Below, in pieces: positions 32,730-40,345 of a DNA stretch of 42,234 nucleotides. Position numbers and translations under genes: made by a program. The notes beneath the pieces were generated by a model. The model was not told the origin of the DNA. It did not search any database and was given only the letters and a program-made list of their open reading frames with translations. Origin of the DNA: an uncultured Halieaceae bacterium (GTDB lineage Bacteria > Pseudomonadota > Gammaproteobacteria > Pseudomonadales > Halieaceae); assembly GCA_913052635.1 (NCBI GenBank), contig CAJXDE010000005.1, positions 1-42,234 on the forward strand, written 5' to 3'. Within the stretch, counting starts at the first letter, position 1. The number at the start of each line of letters is the position of its first letter.

Positions 32730-33032
32730 ATGAAAATCCTCACTTGCCCTTTGAATGGCCCGCGCAATATAACCGAGTTCACCTATGGCGGTCAGGTGAA
32801 GCCCATGCCCAGTCTGACCGAAGCCACCGATCAAGAGTGGGCGCATTACGTGTTTTATGGCGACAACCACATTGGTGTGGTGCGCGAGTGGTGGATGCAC
32901 ACGCCCAGCAATTACTGGTTCATCGTTGAACGCCACAACCAGACCGATGAAGTGATTCGCACCTGTGACCCGGCAGAACTGTTTGATCCGGGTGCTTCAG
33001 CCGCGACGGAACCAGTGGAGGCTGATTCGTGA
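32730..33032 (+). CDS. soxD: sarcosine-oxidase-like delta subunit lacking zinc cysteines
   Basis: This 100-residue protein has the delta-subunit pattern: CPLNGPRNITEFTYGG at the N-terminus, WAHYVFYGDNHIG in the middle, and EWWMHTPSNYWF later. In characterised heterotetrameric oxidases this small subunit holds a zinc ion through three Cys and one His (CPxCG and HxxGC). Here the first Cys and the His remain, but the second Cys is Asn and the third is also gone, so that site cannot be complete. GGAGG lies five bases before the ATG. Its stop overlaps the soxA GTG (GTGA). Confidence 0.9.
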   Translation: MKILTCPLNGPRNITEFTYGGQVKPMPSLTEATDQEWAHYVFYGDNHIGVVREWWMHTPSNYWFIVERHNQTDEVIRTCDPAELFDPGASAATEPVEADS

Positions 33033-35926
33033 CGGAGCGATTGCCACTGCCCTACGGCAGCCGCATCAAGCGCGATTCCCCGGTGAGCGCACGATTTGAT
33101 GGGCGCGAATTGCCCGCGTTGGAGGGCGATACCGTTGCCTCTGCCCTGGTGGTCAGCGGACAGTGGGTGATCTCGCGGTCCTTTAAGTACCACCGACCGC
33201 GGGGTCCGCTGACCATGGCGGGGCACGACGCCAACACGCTGGTGCAGACGCCGACGGCGCCCAATCGCCTTGCGGATGAGTTACCCATCGCCGATTACCC
33301 CGAGACCACGGCTCAGAACGTATCGGGCAGCTTGATGGCGGACCGTAATGCCATCATCGACTGGTTTGGTCGCTTCCTGCCCGTAGGTTTTTACTACCGC
33401 GCCTTTTATCGACCGTTCGGCGTGTGGCACTGGTGGGAGCGAATGATTCGCAAAGCAGCTGGGCTTGGTGTGGCCAATCTGTCTGCCAGCCCTCACTACC
33501 AGGACAAGCAGTATCTGTTTTGCGATGTGGCGGTGGTCGGTGCGGGCCCTGCTGGTCTCAGTGTTGCGCTAAAGGCGGCGGAGGGCGGTGCCTTGGTCTT
33601 GCTCATCGATGAACAGCCCGAGTTAGGCGGCTCCCTGACGTATCATCGCTTTTCCATCGATAGTGATGCCGTGCGAAGCGAGGCGGCGACCCTCATCGCT
33701 AACGTTGCATCGCATCCCCGTATCAAAGTGCTCACCCATGCCCTCTGTAACGGCTGGTTTACCGATCATTATTTGCCCGTGATCCAAGGCGATCGCCTAT
33801 TCAAGGTGCGTGCCAAAAGTTGTGTGTTGGCAACAGGCAGCAGTGAGCAGCACGTGGTCTTTCGCAACAACGATCTCCCTGGAGTGTTGCTCTGTAGTGC
33901 GCTTGAGCGCCTGCTCAACCATTATGCGGTGGCGCCTCAGGGAGAGCTGGTGGTGCTTGCGGGGAATGACCCGGCCTGGATGACCGCGCTCACGGCGGCA
34001 GAGGCGGGCATGTCTGTGGCGGCAGTGGTAGACCTTCGTGAGGTGCCGGACGACAAGGGGTTGCTAGCTGAGGCGATTGCGCGGGGCATCACGGTCCACA
34101 TGGGTGCCACGGTTTACACCGCGCGGCGTGGTGCGAGGAGTCAGTCTCTGTGTGGTGTTGATATTCATCGCATCGACACTCAGGGCGAAGTGGGTGAGTT
34201 AATCGCGCAAACGGATTGCGCAGTTCTGGCCATGAGTGCGGGCTTTATGCCGTCATACCAGCTGGCGTGTCAGGCCGGGGCAAAACTCGACTATGACGAC
34301 GACCGCGCGGCCTTTACCTTGAGCGGACTTCCCGCAGGCCTATTTTTGGCCGGCAGCGTGAACAGCACTCACTCGATGGATGCGGTGTTAGCCGATGGCC
34401 GCAACGCGGCGCGCGCCGCCCTGCGTTTCATTGATATGACCGCCGACGAAGATGAGCTCGTTGCCTGCGCCGCGCAGGTCAATCACCCCTGGCCCATCTT
34501 CCATCATCCAAAGGGCAGGGAATTCGTCGATTTCGACGAGGACCTGCAAATCAAAGACATCGTGAACGCGACGCGGCTGGGTTACCGTGATGTGCAGCTA
34601 GTGAAACGTTACTCGACGGTTGGGATGGGTCCCTCGCAGGGCCGCCATTCTGCGCTACCGACCGCGCGCTTGGTGGCAAAAGCCACTGATCGTACGGTGA
34701 GTGAAACCGGCGTCACCACGGCGCGACCTCCGGTCAAACCCGAGGCGCTGGGCCACATAGCCGGCCGACGATTCCACCCCCATCGGCATACGGCGATTGC
34801 GGATCGGCACGACACTGCGGGGGCGCAGTGGATGCCTGCGGGCCTCTGGGGGCGACCCGCATTCTATGGTGAGCCCGATGACAAGCTGGGCTGTGTGGCT
34901 GAGGAGGTCACGGTGGTGAGGACCGGCGTCGGTGTCATTGACGTCAGCACTTTGGGTGGTATCGAGCTTCGTGGTCCCGACGCCGCCGAGTTTATGAATC
35001 GCTTTTACACCTATGGGTTCCTAAAGCAACCTGTGGGACGCACCCGCTACGCCGTATTGGTCAGTGAGCAAGGTGTTGTTATCGACGATGGCGTCGCCGC
35101 GCGCCTCGCAGAGGATCATTTTTACGTCACCGCGACCACGGGCGGGGTCGACCGGGTGTATCGCGAGATGCTGCGCTGGAACGCCCAATGGCGGTTATCT
35201 GTAGATATTGCCAACGTCACGGCGGCCTTCTCGGCCATCAACATCGCAGGGCCAAATTCCCGCGCGGTGCTCGAGGCATTGGGCTGTTCGATTGATCTCA
35301 GTGCCGACGCCTTTCCCTATCTCGGTTGCAGAGAGGGCGATGTGGCGGGTATTCCCGTGCGTTTGATGCGGGTCGGGTTTTTGGGGGAGCTGGGCTACGA
35401 GCTCCACGGGCCGAGCCTGGGCGCCGCCGCTTTGTGGGATGCTGTTTTAGAGGCGGGTGCGCAATGGCATATCAAACCCTTTGGTGTGGAGGCGCAGCGT
35501 CTCCTGCGGCTAGAGAAGGGCCACATCATTGTGGGGCAGGATACCGATGGCATGACACACCCGGGTGAGGTGGGGCTGGACTGGGCGATGAATCGCAGCA
35601 AGCCCGATTTTGTGGGGCGTCGCTCGGTGGATATTCTTGCGGCTTCCGCGCCTATTCGGCAGCTGGTCGGGTTCTCCCTGGACCTCGAGGCACCCAGGCC
35701 ATTGGAAGGGCACCTGGTGATAAAAGATGGGGATATTGTGGGAAACGTCACCTCCTGCGAGATCTCGCCCACGCTGAATCAGATCATCGGGCTAGCTTAT
35801 GCGCACCCCGATGATGCGGGCCCCGGTGACCGCATTGCGATACGCACCGAGGGCGGTGTGCTGGTGCAGGCACGTGTTGAGGCGTTGCCGTTTTACGACC
35901 CCGACAACGCGAGGCAAGCGTTGTGA
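33029..35926 (+). CDS. soxA: sarcosine-oxidase-like alpha subunit
   Basis: This 965-residue multidomain protein starts with a ferredoxin-fold domain without cluster cysteines (FDGRELPALEGDTVASALV, SRSFKYHRPRG). An NAD-binding Rossmann part follows (DVAVVGAGPAGLSVALKAAE, then IDEQPELGGSLTYH) with a second nucleotide half. The link VGMGPSQGRHS and GRRFHPHRHTAIADRH leads to a C-terminal GcvT-like folate domain (about 590-960; LGELGYELHGPS, FGVEAQRLLRLEKGHIIVGQ, TSCEISPTLNQIIGLAY). By family the alpha subunit hands the methyl carbon to tetrahydrofolate. The GTG start and the end overlap soxD and soxG respectively. The presence of the folate domain suggests methylene-THF as a product here too. Confidence 0.95.
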   Translation: MTERLPLPYGSRIKRDSPVSARFDGRELPALEGDTVASALVVSGQWVISRSFKYHRPRGPLTMAGHDANTLVQTPTAPNRLADELPIADYPETTAQNVSGSLMADRNAIIDWFGRFLPVGFYYRAFYRPFGVWHWWERMIRKAAGLGVANLSASPHYQDKQYLFCDVAVVGAGPAGLSVALKAAEGGALVLLIDEQPELGGSLTYHRFSIDSDAVRSEAATLIANVASHPRIKVLTHALCNGWFTDHYLPVIQGDRLFKVRAKSCVLATGSSEQHVVFRNNDLPGVLLCSALERLLNHYAVAPQGELVVLAGNDPAWMTALTAAEAGMSVAAVVDLREVPDDKGLLAEAIARGITVHMGATVYTARRGARSQSLCGVDIHRIDTQGEVGELIAQTDCAVLAMSAGFMPSYQLACQAGAKLDYDDDRAAFTLSGLPAGLFLAGSVNSTHSMDAVLADGRNAARAALRFIDMTADEDELVACAAQVNHPWPIFHHPKGREFVDFDEDLQIKDIVNATRLGYRDVQLVKRYSTVGMGPSQGRHSALPTARLVAKATDRTVSETGVTTARPPVKPEALGHIAGRRFHPHRHTAIADRHDTAGAQWMPAGLWGRPAFYGEPDDKLGCVAEEVTVVRTGVGVIDVSTLGGIELRGPDAAEFMNRFYTYGFLKQPVGRTRYAVLVSEQGVVIDDGVAARLAEDHFYVTATTGGVDRVYREMLRWNAQWRLSVDIANVTAAFSAINIAGPNSRAVLEALGCSIDLSADAFPYLGCREGDVAGIPVRLMRVGFLGELGYELHGPSLGAAALWDAVLEAGAQWHIKPFGVEAQRLLRLEKGHIIVGQDTDGMTHPGEVGLDWAMNRSKPDFVGRRSVDILAASAPIRQLVGFSLDLEAPRPLEGHLVIKDGDIVGNVTSCEISPTLNQIIGLAYAHPDDAGPGDRIAIRTEGGVLVQARVEALPFYDPDNARQAL

Positions 35927-36480
35927 GCCTGCGTAGCCCGCTTGAAGGATGCCAAGTGATCGAAGGACTCGGTGGATTGCTACTGCGTGATGTATCGCTC
36001 GCGCGTCGAGAGGGTGTGCGGGGCGCTGGTGCCCGGGAGTGGTTATTGAGTCAGGGACACACTTTGCCGGATGCGCCAAACCAGATTGTTGCCAGCGGCG
36101 AGTCAGGCTTTGTGATGTCACTGAGTCATCGCGAGTTCTGGCTGTTACAACCGGATAGCGAGGCCTCATCCGGCCGACCGGCATCCGAGGCCGTCGCGGC
36201 GGGTGTGTGGCCGCTGTATTGCCAGCACAGTCATGCGTGGCTGCAGTTGGGAGGAGAGCCACGGGCCGGGGTCATGGCAAAGCAGTGCAGCGTGGACCTC
36301 TCAGAGGCGGCCTTTCCGCCGGGCAGCGTCGCCCAGACGCAGGTGGCCCGGGTGTCGGTGATTATCGCCGCTCATCAGGATGAAAACGATCAACCCGTGT
36401 TTTCGATATTTGTAGATCAATCCCTCGCCCGTTACCTATGGGAGGCGATTGAAGATGCGATGGGAGAGTGGCGCGAGTAG
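35923..36480 (+). CDS. soxG: sarcosine-oxidase-like gamma subunit
   Basis: This 185-residue protein of the SoxG/GcvT-like fold shows VIEGLGGLLLRDVSLARREG, then a middle section ending MSLSHREFWLL, and a C-terminal FSIFVDQSLARYLWEAIEDA that is typical of the gamma subunit. SoxG has no known active site and supports assembly of the alpha-beta core. It starts with GTG overlapping the soxA stop (GTGA) and is the last gene of the operon. The stop lies 9 bp from the end of the oppositely read dehydrogenase gene, with no terminator hairpin visible. Confidence 0.9.
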   Translation: MSLRSPLEGCQVIEGLGGLLLRDVSLARREGVRGAGAREWLLSQGHTLPDAPNQIVASGESGFVMSLSHREFWLLQPDSEASSGRPASEAVAAGVWPLYCQHSHAWLQLGGEPRAGVMAKQCSVDLSEAAFPPGSVAQTQVARVSVIIAAHQDENDQPVFSIFVDQSLARYLWEAIEDAMGEWRE

Positions 36481-36489
36481 CGCTGCTCG

Positions 36490-37491
36490 TTAGCCGCCGG
36501 CCGCTAGCGTCTCGATTTGCTCTAACAGCGTCTCCGGCACTTCAACGCCCTCCGCTTTATGCTTCACGCGCTCAGCCCCGCGGCGCTGGCCGGGGATCCG
36601 CACGTCGTTGTCCTCAGTGAGTGCGTTGAACATCCTCTCCAGGTGAGGGACAAAGCCCTCGCCGAAAAAGGCCGGATCCATCGCGATAATGGTTTGACCG
36701 ACATTCGGGGGGCCGCCTTCGGTATTGGAGAACATCGAGGCCTCATAAGAGCAGTTGCTGCCAGTGAGCACGCCGGCCAGCACATCCACCATCAAGCCCA
36801 GACCAAAGCCTTTGGGCCCGCCTACGGGGAGTTGTGAGCCTTTGAGTCCTGCCGCCGGGTCCGTGGTGGGATTGCCGTCCGGGTCGATCGCATGGCCGGG
36901 CTCAATCTCGCGGCCCTCTGCCGCGGCGCGCACCAGATTCACTCGTGCAGTTGAGGCAGTCGCCATATCGATCACCAGTGGCTCATCACCCGCGCGAGGG
37001 GCGCCCATCGCGAAGGGGTTGGTGCCAAAGAAGGGCACCTTGCCGCCTTGGGCCGCCACGGCTTTGGAGCTATTGGCGAACATGAGCGACACCAAGCCCT
37101 CGTGCGCGAGGCGTCGCACAAACCACCCCAGCACGCCCGCCGATGAGGATTGATGAATCGACATGAGCCCCACACCCTGGGCGCGGGTTGTTTCGATGAG
37201 CCGTTTCTCGGCAATGACATAGGCGTGGTGGCAGAAGCCAAAATCGGCATCGACAACTGTGGTCGATTCCGAGGTCTTAACGATCTTCGGCGCCGCGGCT
37301 GAATTCAGCTTGCCGCAACGAAGATGCTTCAGGTACAGGTGCAGGTAGCCGAGCCCCACATTGCGGATGCCCTCAGCCTCGGCGTCCATGATCTCCTCGG
37401 CGACGATGGCCGCTTGGTCATCGCTGGCGCCCGCGCGCTTCAGCGCATCAGCGCAAAGGGATTCAATTTGATCGAGGGTGAGTACAGGCAT
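36490..37491 (-). CDS. Ldh2-family (malate/lactate-type) dehydrogenase, atypical active site
   Basis: This 333-residue protein belongs to the Ldh2/YlbC family of NAD(P)-dependent dehydrogenases, which includes malate, ureidoglycolate and pyrroline/piperideine-2-carboxylate reductases. It shows LTLDQIESLCADALKRAGA, GTNPFAMGAPR, VIDMATASTARVNLVRAAAE and GGPKGFGLGLMVDVLAGVLTG. The usual SHG motif with catalytic His reads NVG here, and the NHFG motif reads SSAG, so both textbook histidines are absent. A reductase of cyclic imino acids is a candidate role, in keeping with the amine-oxidising neighbours, but this is inference. AAGGAG lies before the ATG. It faces the sox-like operon with only 9 bp between stops. 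Confidence 0.9.
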   Translation of the reverse strand: MPVLTLDQIESLCADALKRAGASDDQAAIVAEEIMDAEAEGIRNVGLGYLHLYLKHLRCGKLNSAAAPKIVKTSESTTVVDADFGFCHHAYVIAEKRLIETTRAQGVGLMSIHQSSSAGVLGWFVRRLAHEGLVSLMFANSSKAVAAQGGKVPFFGTNPFAMGAPRAGDEPLVIDMATASTARVNLVRAAAEGREIEPGHAIDPDGNPTTDPAAGLKGSQLPVGGPKGFGLGLMVDVLAGVLTGSNCSYEASMFSNTEGGPPNVGQTIIAMDPAFFGEGFVPHLERMFNALTEDNDVRIPGQRRGAERVKHKAEGVEVPETLLEQIETLAAGG

Positions 37492-37583
37492 AGCGGGCTC
37501 CTTGCTTCAGCCCTGATTGTGTCAAAAACCCGCGTTACCTGCAGAAATGCTCTTGATTAGAGGCGTTATCCAGCTTCGGCTGA

Positions 37584-38438
37584 CTAAGCCTTAGCCAGCT
37601 GTTGGACCGCGTCGTAGAGATAATGCGTCAACGCTTTGCGTCCCTTTATCCCCTCCAGAGATTCATAGGCTAGGGTGTCCCCGATTGTGACGTCAAAGCG
37701 GGTGCCAAAGCGGGCCTTCGCTTCGCGAATGAGAAACGCCATGCGCAAGCATTCCGAGAGGTGGGACGCGATATGAAAGGCACGGCTGTTTTGGCCGTGA
37801 AAGAAGATCGGCACCACATTGGCGCGCGCGTCACTAATGAGTTTGGCGGCAAAGGTCGTCCAGGGCGCGTCGACGGCTCGGCCAGTGCCGAATTTCCCGG
37901 CCGTTGAGACAAATCCCGAGGGAAAAATCAGCACGGGGATATCTTCCGCCATCGCCTCTCGGGCGCGGCGCCCCATCGCTACGTTGTTTTTCATGGCGGC
38001 CCTGCTGGGCGAAAAATCCACTGGTAAAAAATGGGGCGCCAGATCCTTATCACGGCACAGCAAGGCGTTAATAAGGATGCGAAAGTCGCCTCTGACCTTT
38101 GCTGCGAGGTGACAGAGGATGGTGCCGTCCATCACGCCAAAGGGATGGTTGGCTACCATGACCAGAGGCCCGGTCGATGGGATTTTTTCTAATTGTGCGC
38201 TGTCATAGCGCACTTCGATTTTAGTCACCGCAATCGCGTCTTCAAAAAACCGAACCAGCTCAAAGGGTTGTGACTTTAACGTGTCATAAAGTCTCTGCAC
38301 GTTGCGCCGCCCGAAAAGATTTTCGATGCCCATGATCATCTGGCGAACAACCCAGGGGTCATCAGGCTGCGCATAAGTCAGAGTGGGGCGCTCTTCCAGA
38401 TAATGTCGGAAGACCGGGTCATCCAGCGAGATGGTCAT
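37584..38438 (-). CDS. PlsC-type lysophospholipid acyltransferase
   Basis: This 284-residue protein has an acyltransferase core: VMVANHPFGVMDGTILCHL carries the catalytic HX4D motif, followed by RILINALLCRD, LIFPSGFVSTAGKFGTG and VPIFFHGQNSRAFHIA. The layout resembles the hemolysin/OlsA-like branch that acylates lyso-lipids such as lyso-ornithine lipid or lysophosphatidic acid at the inner membrane. A leading segment of about 95 residues precedes the catalytic domain. It is downstream of the SDR gene on the same strand (78 bp) and upstream of the Ldh2 gene (92 bp), so read-through is possible but not implied. Confidence 0.88.
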   Translation of the reverse strand: MTISLDDPVFRHYLEERPTLTYAQPDDPWVVRQMIMGIENLFGRRNVQRLYDTLKSQPFELVRFFEDAIAVTKIEVRYDSAQLEKIPSTGPLVMVANHPFGVMDGTILCHLAAKVRGDFRILINALLCRDKDLAPHFLPVDFSPSRAAMKNNVAMGRRAREAMAEDIPVLIFPSGFVSTAGKFGTGRAVDAPWTTFAAKLISDARANVVPIFFHGQNSRAFHIASHLSECLRMAFLIREAKARFGTRFDVTIGDTLAYESLEGIKGRKALTHYLYDAVQQLAKA

Positions 38439-38516
38439 GGGTTATGCCCTCTGCCAACTGTCTTGAGGATACACGCTGAGAGCGACAAATTGGTGTCAGC
38501 GGCAACACCGGTCTCT

Positions 38517-39272
38517 TTAAATCGCCGTCCAGCCACCGTCTACCGAGAACAGCATGCCGGTGACGAAGCTAGACGCATCGCTCGCCAGCCACATGGCCGC
38601 TTTAGCCACATCTTCAGGGGTGCCGAGGCGATTCATTGGATGACGGCTTGCGAGGTGCGCGCGATCTTCCTCTGGCACCGAATTCCTAAGCAGTGGCGTC
38701 TCGATAAAGCCGGGACAAATTGCATTGATGCGGATGCCAGACTCGCCATATTCCACAGCCGTATTGCGGGTAAGCCCGCCCACGGCATACTTTGAGGCTA
38801 CATATAGTCCCGCACCGGGGAAGGTGGTTTTGCTCAACGCTGAGGCCATGTTGATGATGTGTCCTGAACCCTTAGGAGACATGATCTTGAGGCTCTCGCG
38901 CATGCAGAGCCACACCCCCTTGAGATTGATGCCCATGAGTCGATCGTAGTCAACCTCGTCGGTCTCCTCTAGCGGCACCAGGGGTGAGCCGACGCCCGCA
39001 TTGTTCAGCACAATATCCAGTGACCCCAGCGCTTTCACGCTACTGGCGAAGAAGTCTGTCACGGCGTCGGCGCTTGCCACATCACACAGCTGGCCATAGT
39101 GGGTCCCGCCAATGTCGGTGAGCGCTGCCAGCGCGTCGTCTAACCGAGCCTGCTCGACGTCACAGATGGCGACATCTGCCCCGGCAGTCACAAATGCATC
39201 AGCACAGGCCAAGCCAATGCCGGCGCCTGCGCCAGTGATAAGTATTTTTTTACCTTTCAGTGACAGCTCCAT
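38517..39272 (-). CDS. short-chain dehydrogenase/reductase (SDR)
   Basis: This 251-residue classical SDR has the cofactor motif ITGAGAGIGLACADAFV (TGxxxGIG), CDVEQARLDDALA with an Asp that favours NAD(H), DIVLNNAGVGSP, the catalytic Ser in NMASALSKT, and YVASKYAVGG (YxxxK). The C-terminus FVTGMLFSVDGGWTAI is the common family ending. It would oxidise or reduce an alcohol or ketone in the cytosol; the substrate is not evident. AGGGGG precedes the ATG. It is read away from the DHH gene across 100 bp. Confidence 0.92.
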   Translation of the reverse strand: MELSLKGKKILITGAGAGIGLACADAFVTAGADVAICDVEQARLDDALAALTDIGGTHYGQLCDVASADAVTDFFASSVKALGSLDIVLNNAGVGSPLVPLEETDEVDYDRLMGINLKGVWLCMRESLKIMSPKGSGHIINMASALSKTTFPGAGLYVASKYAVGGLTRNTAVEYGESGIRINAICPGFIETPLLRNSVPEEDRAHLASRHPMNRLGTPEDVAKAAMWLASDASSFVTGMLFSVDGGWTAI

Positions 39273-39372
39273 GGCAGCCCCCTAATTCAATCCTGTCCAA
39301 GAGAATACTCGGGTTGCTCCCTGTGCGCTAAGTGATTAGGCAAAGACGGAGACTTCCAATTAGACTTCGCCC

Positions 39373-40332
39373 ATGCAATACGACGTGTTTAATGGCGACG
39401 CTGACGGCATCTGTGCGCTGTTGCAGTTACGGTTGGAGCAGCCACTAGTTTCGACGCGCATTACCGGCATCAAACGCGATATTGCCTTGTTGGAGAGAGT
39501 TCACGCGGAGCCGGGTGACGCCGTAACAGTGCTCGATATCTCCATGATCAAAAATAGCGACGCCCTCAGGCAGTTACTCGATAACGGCGTCGTTGTGGAC
39601 TACATTGATCATCACGCTGCCGGTGAGATCCCCGATAACCCCAATCTTACCGCTACTATTAGCGAGGCCCCTGAGGTGTGCACCGCTTTATTGGTAAATG
39701 GGCGTCTGCGCGGTGCCCGGGTGGCGTGGGCAATTACGGGTGCTTTTGGCGACAATCTGGATGAGCCCGCCCAGCGCCTTGCCGAGAAATCAGGGTTGCG
39801 GGTATCTGACGTTGCGGCGCTCAGGGAGCTTGGTATCTGCATCAACTACAACGGATATGGGCCGTCGCTGGATGACCTGCACTTTCACCCCGACGCCCTG
39901 TACGAGAGCTTGTTCGAGGCAGAGCAGCCGCAGGCGTTTCTCAATTCGTCGACCTTTCGCAAGCTTCAGCAAGGCTATCAGCAGGACCTCGCGGCGTCTG
40001 CGGACCTGAAACCCGTGGTAGAGCAGCCCGCATTCGCCGTGTATCAATTACCGAATGCGTCTTGGGCGCGGCGTGTCAGCGGGGTGTTGAGTAATGATCT
40101 GGTGCGGGCTTATCCGGGACGTGCTCACGCCGTACTGACAGAGCGCGACGACGATTCGTTTCTGGTCAGTGTGAGGGCGCCTTTTGAGCGACGCACGGGC
40201 GCCGAGGCGGTGTGTTCGCAGTTTGAAACCGGCGGGGGTCGGGAGGCGGCGGCGGGCATTAACCGCTTGCCCGCCGGTGACCTCGATCGCTTGGTGAATG
40301 CGCTTGCCGCCGAGTATAGCGGCCAGGCCTGA
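39373..40332 (+). CDS. DHH-family phosphoesterase-like protein
   Basis: This 319-residue protein has the DHH superfamily motifs in order: FNGDADGICALLQ (motif I, metal-binding Asp residues), VTVLDISMIKNS (motif II) and VVDYIDHHAAGEI (motif III, DHH). The C-terminal part is DHHA1-like, with RTGAEAVCSQFETGGGREAA resembling its substrate-binding GGGH loop, although the His is not kept. Relatives include RecJ exonucleases, nano-RNases and cyclic-dinucleotide phosphodiesterases; the short length favours the latter two. No ribosome site is visible and the transcript may be nearly leaderless. It ends 5 bp from the oppositely read monooxygenase, with a small hairpin on the junction. Confidence 0.85.
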   Translation: MQYDVFNGDADGICALLQLRLEQPLVSTRITGIKRDIALLERVHAEPGDAVTVLDISMIKNSDALRQLLDNGVVVDYIDHHAAGEIPDNPNLTATISEAPEVCTALLVNGRLRGARVAWAITGAFGDNLDEPAQRLAEKSGLRVSDVAALRELGICINYNGYGPSLDDLHFHPDALYESLFEAEQPQAFLNSSTFRKLQQGYQQDLAASADLKPVVEQPAFAVYQLPNASWARRVSGVLSNDLVRAYPGRAHAVLTERDDDSFLVSVRAPFERRTGAEAVCSQFETGGGREAAAGINRLPAGDLDRLVNALAAEYSGQA

Positions 40333-40345
40333 CTGCCTCAGGCAG
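40333..40345. terminator. short hairpin at a convergent junction
   Basis: CTGCC-TCA-GGCAG directly follows the DHH stop, and its loop is the TGA stop of the monooxygenase read on the minus strand. It has no T tract on either side; a weak bidirectional stop at best. Confidence 0.3.

Noticed and set aside
35792-36262. 156-codon minus-strand open frame across soxA/soxG
   Set aside because: No motif, no ribosome site, and antisense to two well-supported genes.
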